Part shown: positions 1 to 7,600 of the stretch, in pieces | Numbering within the stretch: position 1 is the stretch's first letter | Layout of the letters: each line of letters opens with the position of its first letter | NCBI GenBank assembly: GCA_044352985.1 | Contig: JBILCU010000003.1 | Location: forward strand, 62,001 to 126,000 | Length of the DNA: 64,000 nt | Origin: JADJDM01 sp044352985 | GTDB taxonomy: Bacteria; Bacteroidota; Bacteroidia; B-17B0; Aurantibacillaceae | Direction: 5' to 3' | Notes under the pieces: model-generated | What the model was told of the DNA's origin: nothing | Databases searched by the model: none | What the model saw: only the letters and a program-made list of their open reading frames with translations | Program-made: the position numbers and the translations under genes

Positions 1-192
1 CATATCAAGTAATTTTAAATGAAATAATTTCAATCATCAGCGGAGGCATTTTTACAACTAATACGTTTAATTTGTAATATAATGATTATCAATTTTTTAT
101 TAATTTAATAGTGTCTTTGTTTAATTTTTTTATTTAAAAAACTATCATTAATATTGCAGCGCAAAAAAAAGATTTAAACTAATTACAAAACC

Positions 193-1926
193 ATGCAAAA
201 CAATACCTTAAAAGTATTATCTATTGCCTTAGGAACTTCAGTATTATTTACTGCATGTGACGGGCTAAAAAAAATGATCAAAAAACAAGATTTGATTACG
301 TATGATGTAACTCCAAAACCTCTTGAAATGCACGCTGATTGTGTTTCAGTTGCGATTTCAGGTAAATATCCCGCAAAATTATTTGCTAAAAAAGCTGTTG
401 TAACTGTTACCCCTGTTTTAAAATATAACGGAACTGAAAAAAAGTTGAAACCTGTTACTTTAGTTGGTGAAAAAGCAACTGCTACAGGAACTAAAATAGC
501 TTTTCAAACTGGTGGAACGTTTTCTTATACTGATAAATTTGCATATGAACCAGATATGAAAGTTGCAAAGTTAGAACTACAAGCTCAGGGTGCAGTTAAA
601 AAGAAAACTAAAGATTTTAATAGCATTGAATTAGCAGAAGGAACAATTGCTACTCCATTGCTAGTGCGTAATGATGAAAAAACTATTTACGCAAAAGATG
701 CTTTTGTAAAAACTACATCAGCTAATCAAACATCAAGTGTATATTATCCGGTTAATCAATCTAATGTACGCCCTGCTGAATTGAAAAGTGAGGAAGTGAA
801 AAAAATGATGGAGTTTTTATCTAAAAATGCTAATAACACCACTTGGTATGATTTTAAATCTATCGAAGTTTCTGCTTATGCATCACCTGATGGAGAATTA
901 AGTCGCAATGAGAATTTAGCAAAAGATCGTGCTAAATCAGGTTCAGAAGCTTTAGCTGCAGAATTTAAAAAAGATAAAAACAAAGAAAATACTTTTGGAA
1001 AAGACATCGCTCAATACAAAACAGTTACAACTGCTGAAGATTGGAATGGTTTTAAATCATTAATGGAGCAATCTTCAATTGCTGATAAAGATTTAATCTT
1101 ACGTGTATTAACTATGTATGCTGATGGCGATCAACGTGAAAAAGAAATCAAAAATTTATCTAAAACTTACAAAGAAGTTGCAGATCAAATCTTACCTAAA
1201 TTGCGTAGATCTGTTCTTACTTTAGTTGTAGATAAAAAATCTAGAACAGATGAAATGATTAACCGTTTAGTTGATACAAACCCTGATTCATTATCTGTTG
1301 AAGAATTATTGTATGCTGCAACTTTAACAGAAGACGTTAATAGAAAAATGAACATCTACAAATCAGCAGAAAAATATTTTGCTTCTGATTGGAGAACTTC
1401 AAATAATTTAGGTATCACTTATTTATTAAATAATAAAGTAGATGATGCTAAAGCTGCATTTGAAAGAGCAGACAAATCATCACCAAATAACCAAACTGTT
1501 TTAAATAATTTAGGTGCGGCAGTAGCTAAAAAAGGCGACAGAAAAGGAGCACTTGCTATATTTGAAAAAGCAGGAAATGCTCCAGAAACAAATTATAACA
1601 AAGGAATTGTTTCTATAAGAGAAGGAAATTACTCTGAAGCTATTTCTCAATTCGGTTCATTTAAAGGATTTAATTTAGCACTTGCTCAATTACTTTCAGG
1701 AAGCGCAGAATCAGTAAACGGAACAATTGATGCAAGCAACGAAAAAGATATGGCAATTTGTCATTATTTAAAGGCTATTGCAGCTGCAAGAAAAGGTGAT
1801 GCAAAAGGTTTAGATAGTTTAAAAACTGCAATTGAAAAAGACGCAACTTTAAAAGCTAAGGCTAAAGATGATTGCGAGTTTTTGAAATGGAGAGCTAACG
1901 ATCAATTCAAAACTTTAGTTAACTAA
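193..1926 (+). CDS. TPR-containing envelope lipoprotein
   Basis: 577 residues. The N-terminus is a lipoprotein signal ending in an FTAC lipobox (Cys22), so the protein should be lipid-anchored in the envelope. Residues about 40-200 look like beta-rich domains. About 220-260 (IEVSAYASPDGELSRNENLA) resembles an OmpA-like peptidoglycan-binding segment with its Ser/Arg-rich helix. About 380-480 holds TPR-type helical repeats (for example NNLGITYLLNNKVDDAKAAF). The combination suggests an outer-membrane or periplasmic scaffold attached to peptidoglycan; partners cannot be named. It is a single gene followed by a strong terminator. Codon use looks like highly expressed genes of the window. Function is inferred from domains only. 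Confidence 0.75.
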   Translation: MQNNTLKVLSIALGTSVLFTACDGLKKMIKKQDLITYDVTPKPLEMHADCVSVAISGKYPAKLFAKKAVVTVTPVLKYNGTEKKLKPVTLVGEKATATGTKIAFQTGGTFSYTDKFAYEPDMKVAKLELQAQGAVKKKTKDFNSIELAEGTIATPLLVRNDEKTIYAKDAFVKTTSANQTSSVYYPVNQSNVRPAELKSEEVKKMMEFLSKNANNTTWYDFKSIEVSAYASPDGELSRNENLAKDRAKSGSEALAAEFKKDKNKENTFGKDIAQYKTVTTAEDWNGFKSLMEQSSIADKDLILRVLTMYADGDQREKEIKNLSKTYKEVADQILPKLRRSVLTLVVDKKSRTDEMINRLVDTNPDSLSVEELLYAATLTEDVNRKMNIYKSAEKYFASDWRTSNNLGITYLLNNKVDDAKAAFERADKSSPNNQTVLNNLGAAVAKKGDRKGALAIFEKAGNAPETNYNKGIVSIREGNYSEAISQFGSFKGFNLALAQLLSGSAESVNGTIDASNEKDMAICHYLKAIAAARKGDAKGLDSLKTAIEKDATLKAKAKDDCEFLKWRANDQFKTLVN

Positions 1927-1949
1927 AATAAGTTAAAGTTTAAATCTTA

Positions 1950-1979
1950 AAACCCTCGAAAGTATTTCGAGGGTTTTTT
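1950..1979 (+). terminator. Rho-independent terminator after the TPR lipoprotein gene
   Basis: A perfect 9-bp stem (CCCTCGAAA 1953-1961 with TTTCGAGGG 1965-1973) with a 3-base loop, followed by a run of T. It lies 26 bases after the stop codon of the rightward gene. Confidence 0.9.
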
Positions 1980-2100
1980 ATTTGCATTAATTTACCAAGA
2001 TAGGAAATTATTTAAGAAGCATTTGTCTTAATATCTTCTATTGTAGCTATTATTAATTCAAATTAATAGCTATTAAATCGAAAATTAGGTGATTTTTGAA

Positions 2101-2478
2101 TTACTCTGTTACCGGAAGTTCAACAGTTACAGTTTCATTGTATCTTAATTTTACGGGAATTCCCCCTTTTACCAGCCATGGCGCAGGCACTGTAAAATCT
2201 CTGCCTACTGAATATAAATAATAATCGCCTTTATAAAGTGTTTCAACTTTAAAGTTTCCGTTAGCATCAGCGGTAACTTCAAAATCGTATTTTGAAATAT
2301 CGTCACCTGGAAATTCGGTTGCCCCCATCTTTACATAAACAGTAGCTTCTGCAATTGCTTTAGTATGATGCAAAACTTTTCCTTCTATATTTGATTTCCC
2401 ACCTAATTCATTTTTTTTACATGCAGAAAAAAATACACTTAATCCAACTAAAACAATACTAGAGATGATTTTTTTCAT
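2101..2478 (-). CDS. Small lipoprotein with carboxypeptidase-regulatory-like fold
   Basis: About 125 residues from the ATG at 2478, which directly starts a lipoprotein signal (MKKIISSIVLVG ... FSAC). A longer reading frame begins at 2505, but it would put nine polar residues before the signal and overlap the upstream gene, so I prefer 2478. The mature part has the pattern of a carboxypeptidase-D regulatory-like beta-sandwich (IEGKVLHHTKAIAEATVYV, then DANGNFKVETLYKGDYYLY). It is the last gene of a three-gene operon, one base after the stop of the diheme peroxidase gene. All three products are predicted lipoproteins, so it probably acts with the MbnP/MbnH-like pair, but its role is unknown. 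Confidence 0.7.
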   Translation of the reverse strand: MKKIISSIVLVGLSVFFSACKKNELGGKSNIEGKVLHHTKAIAEATVYVKMGATEFPGDDISKYDFEVTADANGNFKVETLYKGDYYLYSVGRDFTVPAPWLVKGGIPVKLRYNETVTVELPVTE

Positions 2479-2479
2479 G

Positions 2480-3505
2480 TTAATTTGGGTCTTTAAATCG
2501 TTCATCTTGAACGAATTTATAATCAGTTAAAGTAAATAAAAATGCCTTTAAATAATTTTTTTCTATATTGGTTAAAGGTATTCCTGATTGTAAAGTGGGA
2601 TCTAAATTTGTTGTATTGCTAATTCCATTTGCGTAATGATTTAATACCTGCTCTAAAGAGTTAAAACGGCCATCGTGCATGTAAGGTGAAGTTAAAGTTA
2701 TATTTCTTAGTGTAGGAGTTTTAAATTTAAACTTATCGTCTGCATTACCGGTAATTTTTTCTCTTCCAAAATCATTAATTGTAACATCAACAGGTAAACC
2801 ATTATTTTTAAAATCATGATCAGTAAATAAGGGTTCTCGGTGACAATTATTGCATTTCTGAATAAATAAATTATATCCAGCTTGTTCTTCGTTCGTTAAA
2901 GAAACCTCATTACGTTTAAATTGATCATACTTGCTATTGTATGAATAAAGTACACCTTGAAATTGAGCAAATGCTTTTAAAATTTTTTGAGAGTTAATCT
3001 CTTCATTTCCAAAAGCACTTTTAAATAATTGTTTGTATTTATTACTTGAAGAAAGTTTAGCAACTACATTATTTAAATTTTCATTCATTTCAATTGGATT
3101 GGCAATTGGTGCAAGTGGTTGTGTTTCGAGGTGATTTACTCCACCATCCCACATAAAAGATGTATTCCAGTTCATGTTGAATAAACCCGGGGCATTTCTA
3201 TTGCCGAGTGAATCGTTTATTCCATGGCTGAATCGGTGATCAGCATTTGCAAATGCAGAAAATAATTGATGACAGGAACCACATGAAATCATATTGTTTG
3301 AAGAAAGGAGTTCTTCATAAAATAATTCACGTCCCAATTCAAATCCCTCTTGAGTTAATGGATTGTTTTCAAATCGATAAACAGGTTGAGGCCATCCATC
3401 TGGTACAATCTCTTTGATGTCATTTGAAGGAAGCTTGGGTTTTACTTCCGAATCAACAGAACAGGAAGCAAGAATGATTAGAAATATGATAGAATATAAT
3501 TTCAT
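2480..3505 (-). CDS. Diheme cytochrome c peroxidase / MauG-MbnH family lipoprotein
   Basis: 341 residues, the usual length for bacterial diheme peroxidases. A short lipoprotein signal ends in LASC (Cys15). Two c-type heme motifs are visible: CGSCH at 75-79 and CNNCH at 218-222. The second-heme region contains SPYMHDGRF (273-281), where family members place a distal ligand or nearby Tyr/Met. Family members reduce peroxide or, in MauG and MbnH, build high-valent di-heme iron to oxidise a residue of a partner protein. The gene directly follows an MbnP-like gene (two bases between stop and start), which favours an MbnH-like protein-modifying role over simple peroxide removal. That choice is inference from neighbourhood. 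Confidence 0.88.
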   Translation of the reverse strand: MKLYSIIFLIILASCSVDSEVKPKLPSNDIKEIVPDGWPQPVYRFENNPLTQEGFELGRELFYEELLSSNNMISCGSCHQLFSAFANADHRFSHGINDSLGNRNAPGLFNMNWNTSFMWDGGVNHLETQPLAPIANPIEMNENLNNVVAKLSSSNKYKQLFKSAFGNEEINSQKILKAFAQFQGVLYSYNSKYDQFKRNEVSLTNEEQAGYNLFIQKCNNCHREPLFTDHDFKNNGLPVDVTINDFGREKITGNADDKFKFKTPTLRNITLTSPYMHDGRFNSLEQVLNHYANGISNTTNLDPTLQSGIPLTNIEKNYLKAFLFTLTDYKFVQDERFKDPN

Positions 3506-3507
3506 TT

Positions 3508-4305
3508 TTAGTTTTGGATGGATTTAAAACTAAACATATCTGCATAATTATCTGCAATTGATTTGGAAGTTGAATTTACCATGGTAATGTTATTGGTTAC
3601 ACTTAAATCTAAGCTAACAGGATTAATGAACCATTCTTTAATATTATTGTTTATGGATAGAGTAGGTGTAGAGGAAGAAGTAACATTTGCTATGTTTCCG
3701 TCAAATGAAATAGATACTTCTTTAAGCGAATTGTAAGCCCCCTTAAATCCACCTATATGAAATGCAACTGAATTTCCGGGAGCAGATGACTGTTGGGACG
3801 TGCCTTCTAGTTTTGTCATGATGTACCCTGTATTCCAGGTCCAAAACATGCCTAAAGCGGGATCCAAAGCACCTGATTGAGCACCAGATAAATTTCTGGT
3901 TGAATCAACGCCAATTATGAATGAAATTGTAGTGTATTTTTTGAATGGTACTTTAGAAATACTAAAACTGCAAGTTGATAATTGGTCTACATTTATTAGA
4001 TGATAACTTTCAGTTTCACAGAAAACACTACCATCCTCTGCAGTTAACTTTAAGTTACTGATGTAATACTTGTAAGTTGATATTGCTATTTTATTTCCAT
4101 TATCTAAAATGTATAAATTATTTAAAACAAAATTATTGGTATCGAATAGGTGTTGAATGGATAGATTAAAATTACCGTTTTCCGGAGAGTTTGTGTTTTG
4201 ATTTATTTCTGATTCTTCCTTATCTTTTTTGCACGAAAAAAATAAAACTAAAGTTACAATAAACAGTAGTGATTGTATAGCTTTATTATTGATAATCATT
4301 TGCAT
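3508..4305 (-). CDS. MbnP-like copper-binding family lipoprotein
   Basis: 265 residues with a lipoprotein signal ending FFSC (Cys25), followed by a charged KKDKEESE stretch of the kind that can direct Bacteroidota lipoproteins to the cell surface. The family signature is clear: GVDSTRNLSGAQSGALDPA (132-150) followed by MFWTWNTGYI (153-162) and later VAFHIGGFKG. MbnP proteins bind copper only after their partner MbnH converts a Trp to kynurenine; Trp155 and Trp157 are the obvious candidates here, and His52, His102 and the His of VAFHIGG are possible ligands. First gene of the operon with the diheme enzyme and a small lipoprotein. Family assignment is firm; copper binding is inferred. Confidence 0.82.
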   Translation of the reverse strand: MQMIINNKAIQSLLFIVTLVLFFSCKKDKEESEINQNTNSPENGNFNLSIQHLFDTNNFVLNNLYILDNGNKIAISTYKYYISNLKLTAEDGSVFCETESYHLINVDQLSTCSFSISKVPFKKYTTISFIIGVDSTRNLSGAQSGALDPALGMFWTWNTGYIMTKLEGTSQQSSAPGNSVAFHIGGFKGAYNSLKEVSISFDGNIANVTSSSTPTLSINNNIKEWFINPVSLDLSVTNNITMVNSTSKSIADNYADMFSFKSIQN

Positions 4306-4484
4306 ATTTAAATAAAATGATTTTTGTTTTTTATAAGATTAAATGTATAAAAAAAAACATCATATACTTTTATTTAGTATAATTTATTCGATTTTTTTAG
4401 CTTATGTGTTAACATTTATATTTAACTATCATTAAAAGTAGTAATCAAACAATTTATTTAACTACAGTTTTTCGTTTCAATGTT

Positions 4485-4492
4485 TACATTTG
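4485..4492 (+). promoter_or_regulatory. Candidate -7 element of the hemL promoter
   Basis: TACATTTG fits the Bacteroidota -7 consensus TAnnTTTG and would start transcription about ten bases before the hemL ATG at 4509. No good TTTG is seen at the -33 distance, so only the -7 half is supported. Confidence 0.5.
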
Positions 4493-4508
4493 CATCAAAT
4501 TTTTCATC

Positions 4509-5795
4509 ATGAACAGAACTCAATCCCATCAATTATATCAAGAAGCATTAAATTATTTTCCTGGAGGAGTAAATTCTCCTGTGCGTGCATTTAGAAGTGT
4601 AGGAGGAACACCCTTATTTATTAAAAAAGGAAATGGTTGTAGAATTTGGGATGAAGATGATAATGAGTTCATTGATTATTGTTCAAGTTGGGGACCTTTA
4701 ATTTTAGGGCATGCAAATTCTAAAGTGCTAAAAAAAGTGAGCGAAGTAATGTATAATGGTACTTCATTTGGCGCACCTACTGCTTTAGAAAATGCATTGG
4801 CAAAACTGATAATTACCAATAACCGATTTATAGAAAAAATACGATTTGTTAGTAGCGGAACAGAAGCGGTAATGAGTGCAATTCGATTAGCAAGAGGGTA
4901 TACAGGTAAAACAAAAATTTTAAAATTTGAAGGTTGTTATCATGGGCATACTGATTCGCTTTTAGTTAAGGCAGGTTCAGGCTTGGTTACTTTTGGCAAT
5001 AGTTCTTCTGCCGGTGTTCCTGAAAGTGTAGTTAATGATACTATTGTTGTTTCATTAGACAATGAAGTTGTTGTTGAAGAAGCTTTTAACCAATTTGGAA
5101 ATGACATCGCATGTGTAATTATTGAACCCATTCCGGCAAATAATGGTTTGTTATTACAACGCGAAAACTATTTGAAGTTTTTAAGAGACATTACCAAAAA
5201 ACATAATGCCTTATTAATATTTGATGAAGTAATTTCAGGTTTCAGAGTTGGATTTGAAGGAGCAGCAGGGCATTATCAAATTCAACCGGATATTATTACC
5301 TATGGTAAAATAATTGGAGGAGGTTTTCCTGTTGGTGCATACGGAGCGAGCAAAGAAATCATGTCATGCATTTCACCGGATGGTGCTGTTTATCAGGCAG
5401 GAACTTTAAGTGGTAATCCGGTTGCGATGGCTGCAGGTATTGCGCAATTGAGCGAATGTTTGAAGCCAGGGTTTTACGATGATTTAAAATCAAAAACCAC
5501 ACAATTAGTTGATGGTATTTTAAGTCATTGTGCCAATAAAAAAATACCTTTTAATATTCATTGTGTTGGTTCTATATTTTGGATTGCATTTAGCAATGAA
5601 GAACGAATTGGAACAGCAGAAGCTATAGATCCTAAAAGTATGGAATACTTTAGAAAATTACATGCTGCATTATTAGAAAAAGGCATTTATCTTGGACCAT
5701 CTGGTTATGAAGTTGGTTTTGTGGGTGAGGCACATACACAAAGTGATATCAATAAAACAATTGAAAAGTTTAATGCTGTTTTTGATACACTTTAG
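4509..5795 (+). CDS. hemL: Glutamate-1-semialdehyde 2,1-aminomutase
   Basis: 428 residues, normal length. A PLP-dependent class III aminotransferase that turns glutamate 1-semialdehyde into 5-aminolevulinate in the C5 route of heme synthesis, in the cytoplasm. Seen: NYFPGGVNSPVRAF at the N-terminus, the PLP phosphate-binding SSGTEAVMSAIRLAR, the FDEVISGFR motif with the Asp that contacts PLP, and TYGKIIGGGFPVGA with the Schiff-base Lys near residue 267. Single gene, converging on lspA across a shared terminator. It lies just beyond the divergent MbnP/diheme enzyme operon; heme supply to that enzyme is a natural but unproved link. Confidence 0.96.
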   Translation: MNRTQSHQLYQEALNYFPGGVNSPVRAFRSVGGTPLFIKKGNGCRIWDEDDNEFIDYCSSWGPLILGHANSKVLKKVSEVMYNGTSFGAPTALENALAKLIITNNRFIEKIRFVSSGTEAVMSAIRLARGYTGKTKILKFEGCYHGHTDSLLVKAGSGLVTFGNSSSAGVPESVVNDTIVVSLDNEVVVEEAFNQFGNDIACVIIEPIPANNGLLLQRENYLKFLRDITKKHNALLIFDEVISGFRVGFEGAAGHYQIQPDIITYGKIIGGGFPVGAYGASKEIMSCISPDGAVYQAGTLSGNPVAMAAGIAQLSECLKPGFYDDLKSKTTQLVDGILSHCANKKIPFNIHCVGSIFWIAFSNEERIGTAEAIDPKSMEYFRKLHAALLEKGIYLGPSGYEVGFVGEAHTQSDINKTIEKFNAVFDTL

Positions 5796-5820
5796 CCATT
5801 AATTTTTAAATTTCATTTAC

Positions 5821-5852
5821 AAAAAAAAGGTTGAGTTACTCAACCTTTTTTT
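5821..5852. terminator. Bidirectional terminator between hemL and lspA
   Basis: GGTTGAG (5829-5835), loop TTA, CTCAACC (5839-5845), flanked by eight A on the left and seven T on the right, so it works in both directions. The three loop bases are the lspA stop codon (TAA on the minus strand), so the hairpin overlaps the end of the lspA coding sequence. Confidence 0.88.
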
Positions 5853-6525
5853 CAACTTCTATTTTTGCTTCAAGTTCTTTTTCTTGCTTGAAAATTTTTT
5901 TTTGTAAAACAAAAATGATACCCAGCCCAAATGAAATAGAGGCATCAGCAAAATTAAAAACCGGTCTAAAGAATTCAAATGGTTCACCACCCCAAATTGG
6001 GAACCAATCAGGAAAAGTTCCACTTAATAAAGGGAAATAAAACATGTCTACTACACATCCATGCAAGAAAGATGCATAGCCTTCAGTTGAAAATTCAGCT
6101 AAGCCATAATAAGGATAATAATCTCCGGTTTCTGTATTTAGTGTTGTTCCCTGGTCAAACATTAATCCATAAAACATACTGTCTAAAATATTTCCAACAG
6201 CTCCGGCTAAAATTAAAGAAACACTAATTATGTATCCTAAGTGCTCTTTATTTTTTATAATTTTAATTAAATAATAAACTCCAAATGCTGCAGCAAAAAT
6301 TCTGAATGTGCTCAGTAAAATTTTACCTAATGCACCTCCCCATTGCATTCCAAAAGCCATACCTGGGTTTTCTGTAAAATGTAGAATGAACCAGTTGCCA
6401 GCAACATGGTATTCCTCACCTAGCATGTAATGCGTTTTAATATAAATTTTAATGAATTGATCTATAAACAAAACACCTAACACTGTTATAAGTGCGTATT
6501 GAAATGGAGTAATTTTTTTAAGCAT
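5836..6525 (-). CDS. lspA: Lipoprotein signal peptidase II
   Basis: 229 residues. Cleaves signal peptides of prolipoproteins after diacylglyceryl transfer, in the inner membrane; this window alone encodes at least five lipoprotein substrates. Four membrane segments can be seen (about 12-29, 67-88, 98-120, 195-210). The catalytic Asp pair is Asp115 in AVGNILDSMFYG and Asp194 in FNFADASIS. It is longer than the 160-170 residues of proteobacterial LspA because of an insertion at about 121-185 (YYPYYGLAEFSTEG region), which Bacteroidota relatives share as far as I recall. Third gene of the run ileS, DksA-like, lspA. Confidence 0.95.
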   Translation of the reverse strand: MLKKITPFQYALITVLGVLFIDQFIKIYIKTHYMLGEEYHVAGNWFILHFTENPGMAFGMQWGGALGKILLSTFRIFAAAFGVYYLIKIIKNKEHLGYIISVSLILAGAVGNILDSMFYGLMFDQGTTLNTETGDYYPYYGLAEFSTEGYASFLHGCVVDMFYFPLLSGTFPDWFPIWGGEPFEFFRPVFNFADASISFGLGIIFVLQKKIFKQEKELEAKIEVEKKVE

Positions 6526-6564
6526 AAAAAAAGGTTATCCTGCGGGCGCAAAGATAACCTTTTT
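6526..6564 (-). terminator. Hairpin between the DksA-like gene and lspA, with promoter element in its loop
   Basis: AAAAGGTTATC (6529-6539) pairs with GATAACCTTTT (6553-6563). On the minus strand the structure is followed by seven U, immediately before the lspA start, so it looks like a terminator for the upstream gene. The loop side carries the -7 motif described at 6549-6556. Confidence 0.75.
6549..6556 (-). promoter_or_regulatory. Candidate -7 element for lspA
   Basis: On the minus strand the sequence reads TATCTTTG, a full match to TAnnTTTG, 24 bases before the lspA ATG. It sits partly in the loop and partly in the stem of the preceding hairpin. No clear TTTG is found at -33, so strength is uncertain. 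Confidence 0.5.
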
Positions 6565-6583
6565 AATTTGTTGAATAAATTTA

Positions 6584-7597
6584 TTAATTATATTGATTTA
6601 ATTTTGCATCAATACCTAATGTAGCATGTGGTACACTTCTTAAGCGTTCTTTAGGGATTAGTTTGCCAGATACCCTGCAAATACCATAGGATTTGTTTTC
6701 AATACGAACTAAGGCATTTTTTAGGTTTACAATGTATTTTTCTTGACGTGAAGCCAATTGAGCTGTTTCTTCTTTTGATAATACATCACTTCCATCTTCT
6801 AATAATTTAAACGAAGGAGAAGTATCATCCGTTCCATGATCATCAGCATGAGAAAGTGTTTGCTTTAATAAATCGTAATCGGCTTGAGCTTCTTCTAGCT
6901 TTTTTTGAATTAATTCTTTAAATTCTAATAACTCTTTGTCAGAATATCTTGTTCTGTTGTCACTTGTGTTTACAAATGGTTTAGGTTGTTCTGCAGGTTG
7001 TTTTTTTAATAACGATCTATTTAAATCAATTTTAACAACTTGTTTTCTAACAAAATCTTCTGAGTCGTATTTCTTTTTAACCTCTTTAACTTTTGGTTTT
7101 CTACCTTTACGTTTAGGTTCATCCGGTTCAAAATCATCATCGTCATCATCAATATCTGCTTCAACTACATCTAGGCCACCTTCTAATAAACCTCCTTCTA
7201 GTTCAAGATCTTCAGTTTCTAATTCTTCATCAACCGGCTTAACTTTTTTTGGTTCTTCCTTAGACTTTTTTGAGTTCTTTTTTTCTTCTTTCACAGATAA
7301 TTTTTTTGTTATTTCTTTTTCCTTCGCTATTTTTTTATCCTGATTTTTAACTTCAGGTTTAACTTTCTTCACTTCTTTTTTCGCAGTAGATTTAGCTATT
7401 GGTTTAACTGCCTTTTTTCCTTCTTTTTTCGCAGTAGATTTAGCTATTGGTTTAACTGCCTTTTTTACCTCTTTTTTCACAGTTGACTTAGCTACAGGTT
7501 TAGCTGCTTTTTTTACTTCTTTTTTTGCAGCTGGTTTAGCCGGTTTTTTAGGTGCTGGTTTACCGGAACTTTTTTTTGTTTTATTATTCTTTGCCAT
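6584..7597 (-). CDS. DksA/TraR-family protein with degenerate zinc finger and long Lys/Ala/Pro-rich tail
   Basis: 337 residues. The C-terminal ~130 residues match the DksA/TraR family: a coiled coil (YSDKELLEFKELIQKKLEEA onward) and the finger region SYGICRVSGKLIPKERLRSV. Only the first of the four zinc Cys remains (Cys307); the other three positions hold Ser310, Gly328 and Ala331, so zinc cannot bind in the usual way. Residues 1-~205 are extremely Lys/Ala/Pro-rich (histone H1-like), with a 16-residue repeat, then an acidic patch EADIDDDDDDFEPDEP. DksA proteins bind the RNA polymerase secondary channel; the tail could bind DNA or RNA. Three bases downstream of ileS, so co-transcribed. Confidence 0.8.
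   Translation of the reverse strand: MAKNNKTKKSSGKPAPKKPAKPAAKKEVKKAAKPVAKSTVKKEVKKAVKPIAKSTAKKEGKKAVKPIAKSTAKKEVKKVKPEVKNQDKKIAKEKEITKKLSVKEEKKNSKKSKEEPKKVKPVDEELETEDLELEGGLLEGGLDVVEADIDDDDDDFEPDEPKRKGRKPKVKEVKKKYDSEDFVRKQVVKIDLNRSLLKKQPAEQPKPFVNTSDNRTRYSDKELLEFKELIQKKLEEAQADYDLLKQTLSHADDHGTDDTSPSFKLLEDGSDVLSKEETAQLASRQEKYIVNLKNALVRIENKSYGICRVSGKLIPKERLRSVPHATLGIDAKLNQYN
7382..7525 (-). repeat. 48-bp tandem repeat coding the K/A/P tail of the DksA-like protein
   Basis: Three consecutive 48-bp units start at 7382, 7430 and 7478; the first two are nearly identical, the third diverged, and a fourth partial unit follows at 7526. Each codes 16 residues of the type KPIAKSTAKKEGKKAV. The near identity of two units points to recent duplication or copy-number change. 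Confidence 0.85.
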
Positions 7598-7600
7598 AAC

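Noticed and set aside
2051..2068. TATTAATT/AATTAATA hairpin after the MbnP operon as terminator
   Set aside because: Pure A/T stem with a two-base loop and no U run on the minus strand; likely chance in AT-rich DNA.
2479..2505. Nine-codon N-terminal extension of the small lipoprotein
   Set aside because: It would precede the lipoprotein signal with polar residues and overlap the diheme peroxidase gene; the ATG at 2478 gives a clean signal and a one-base operon gap.
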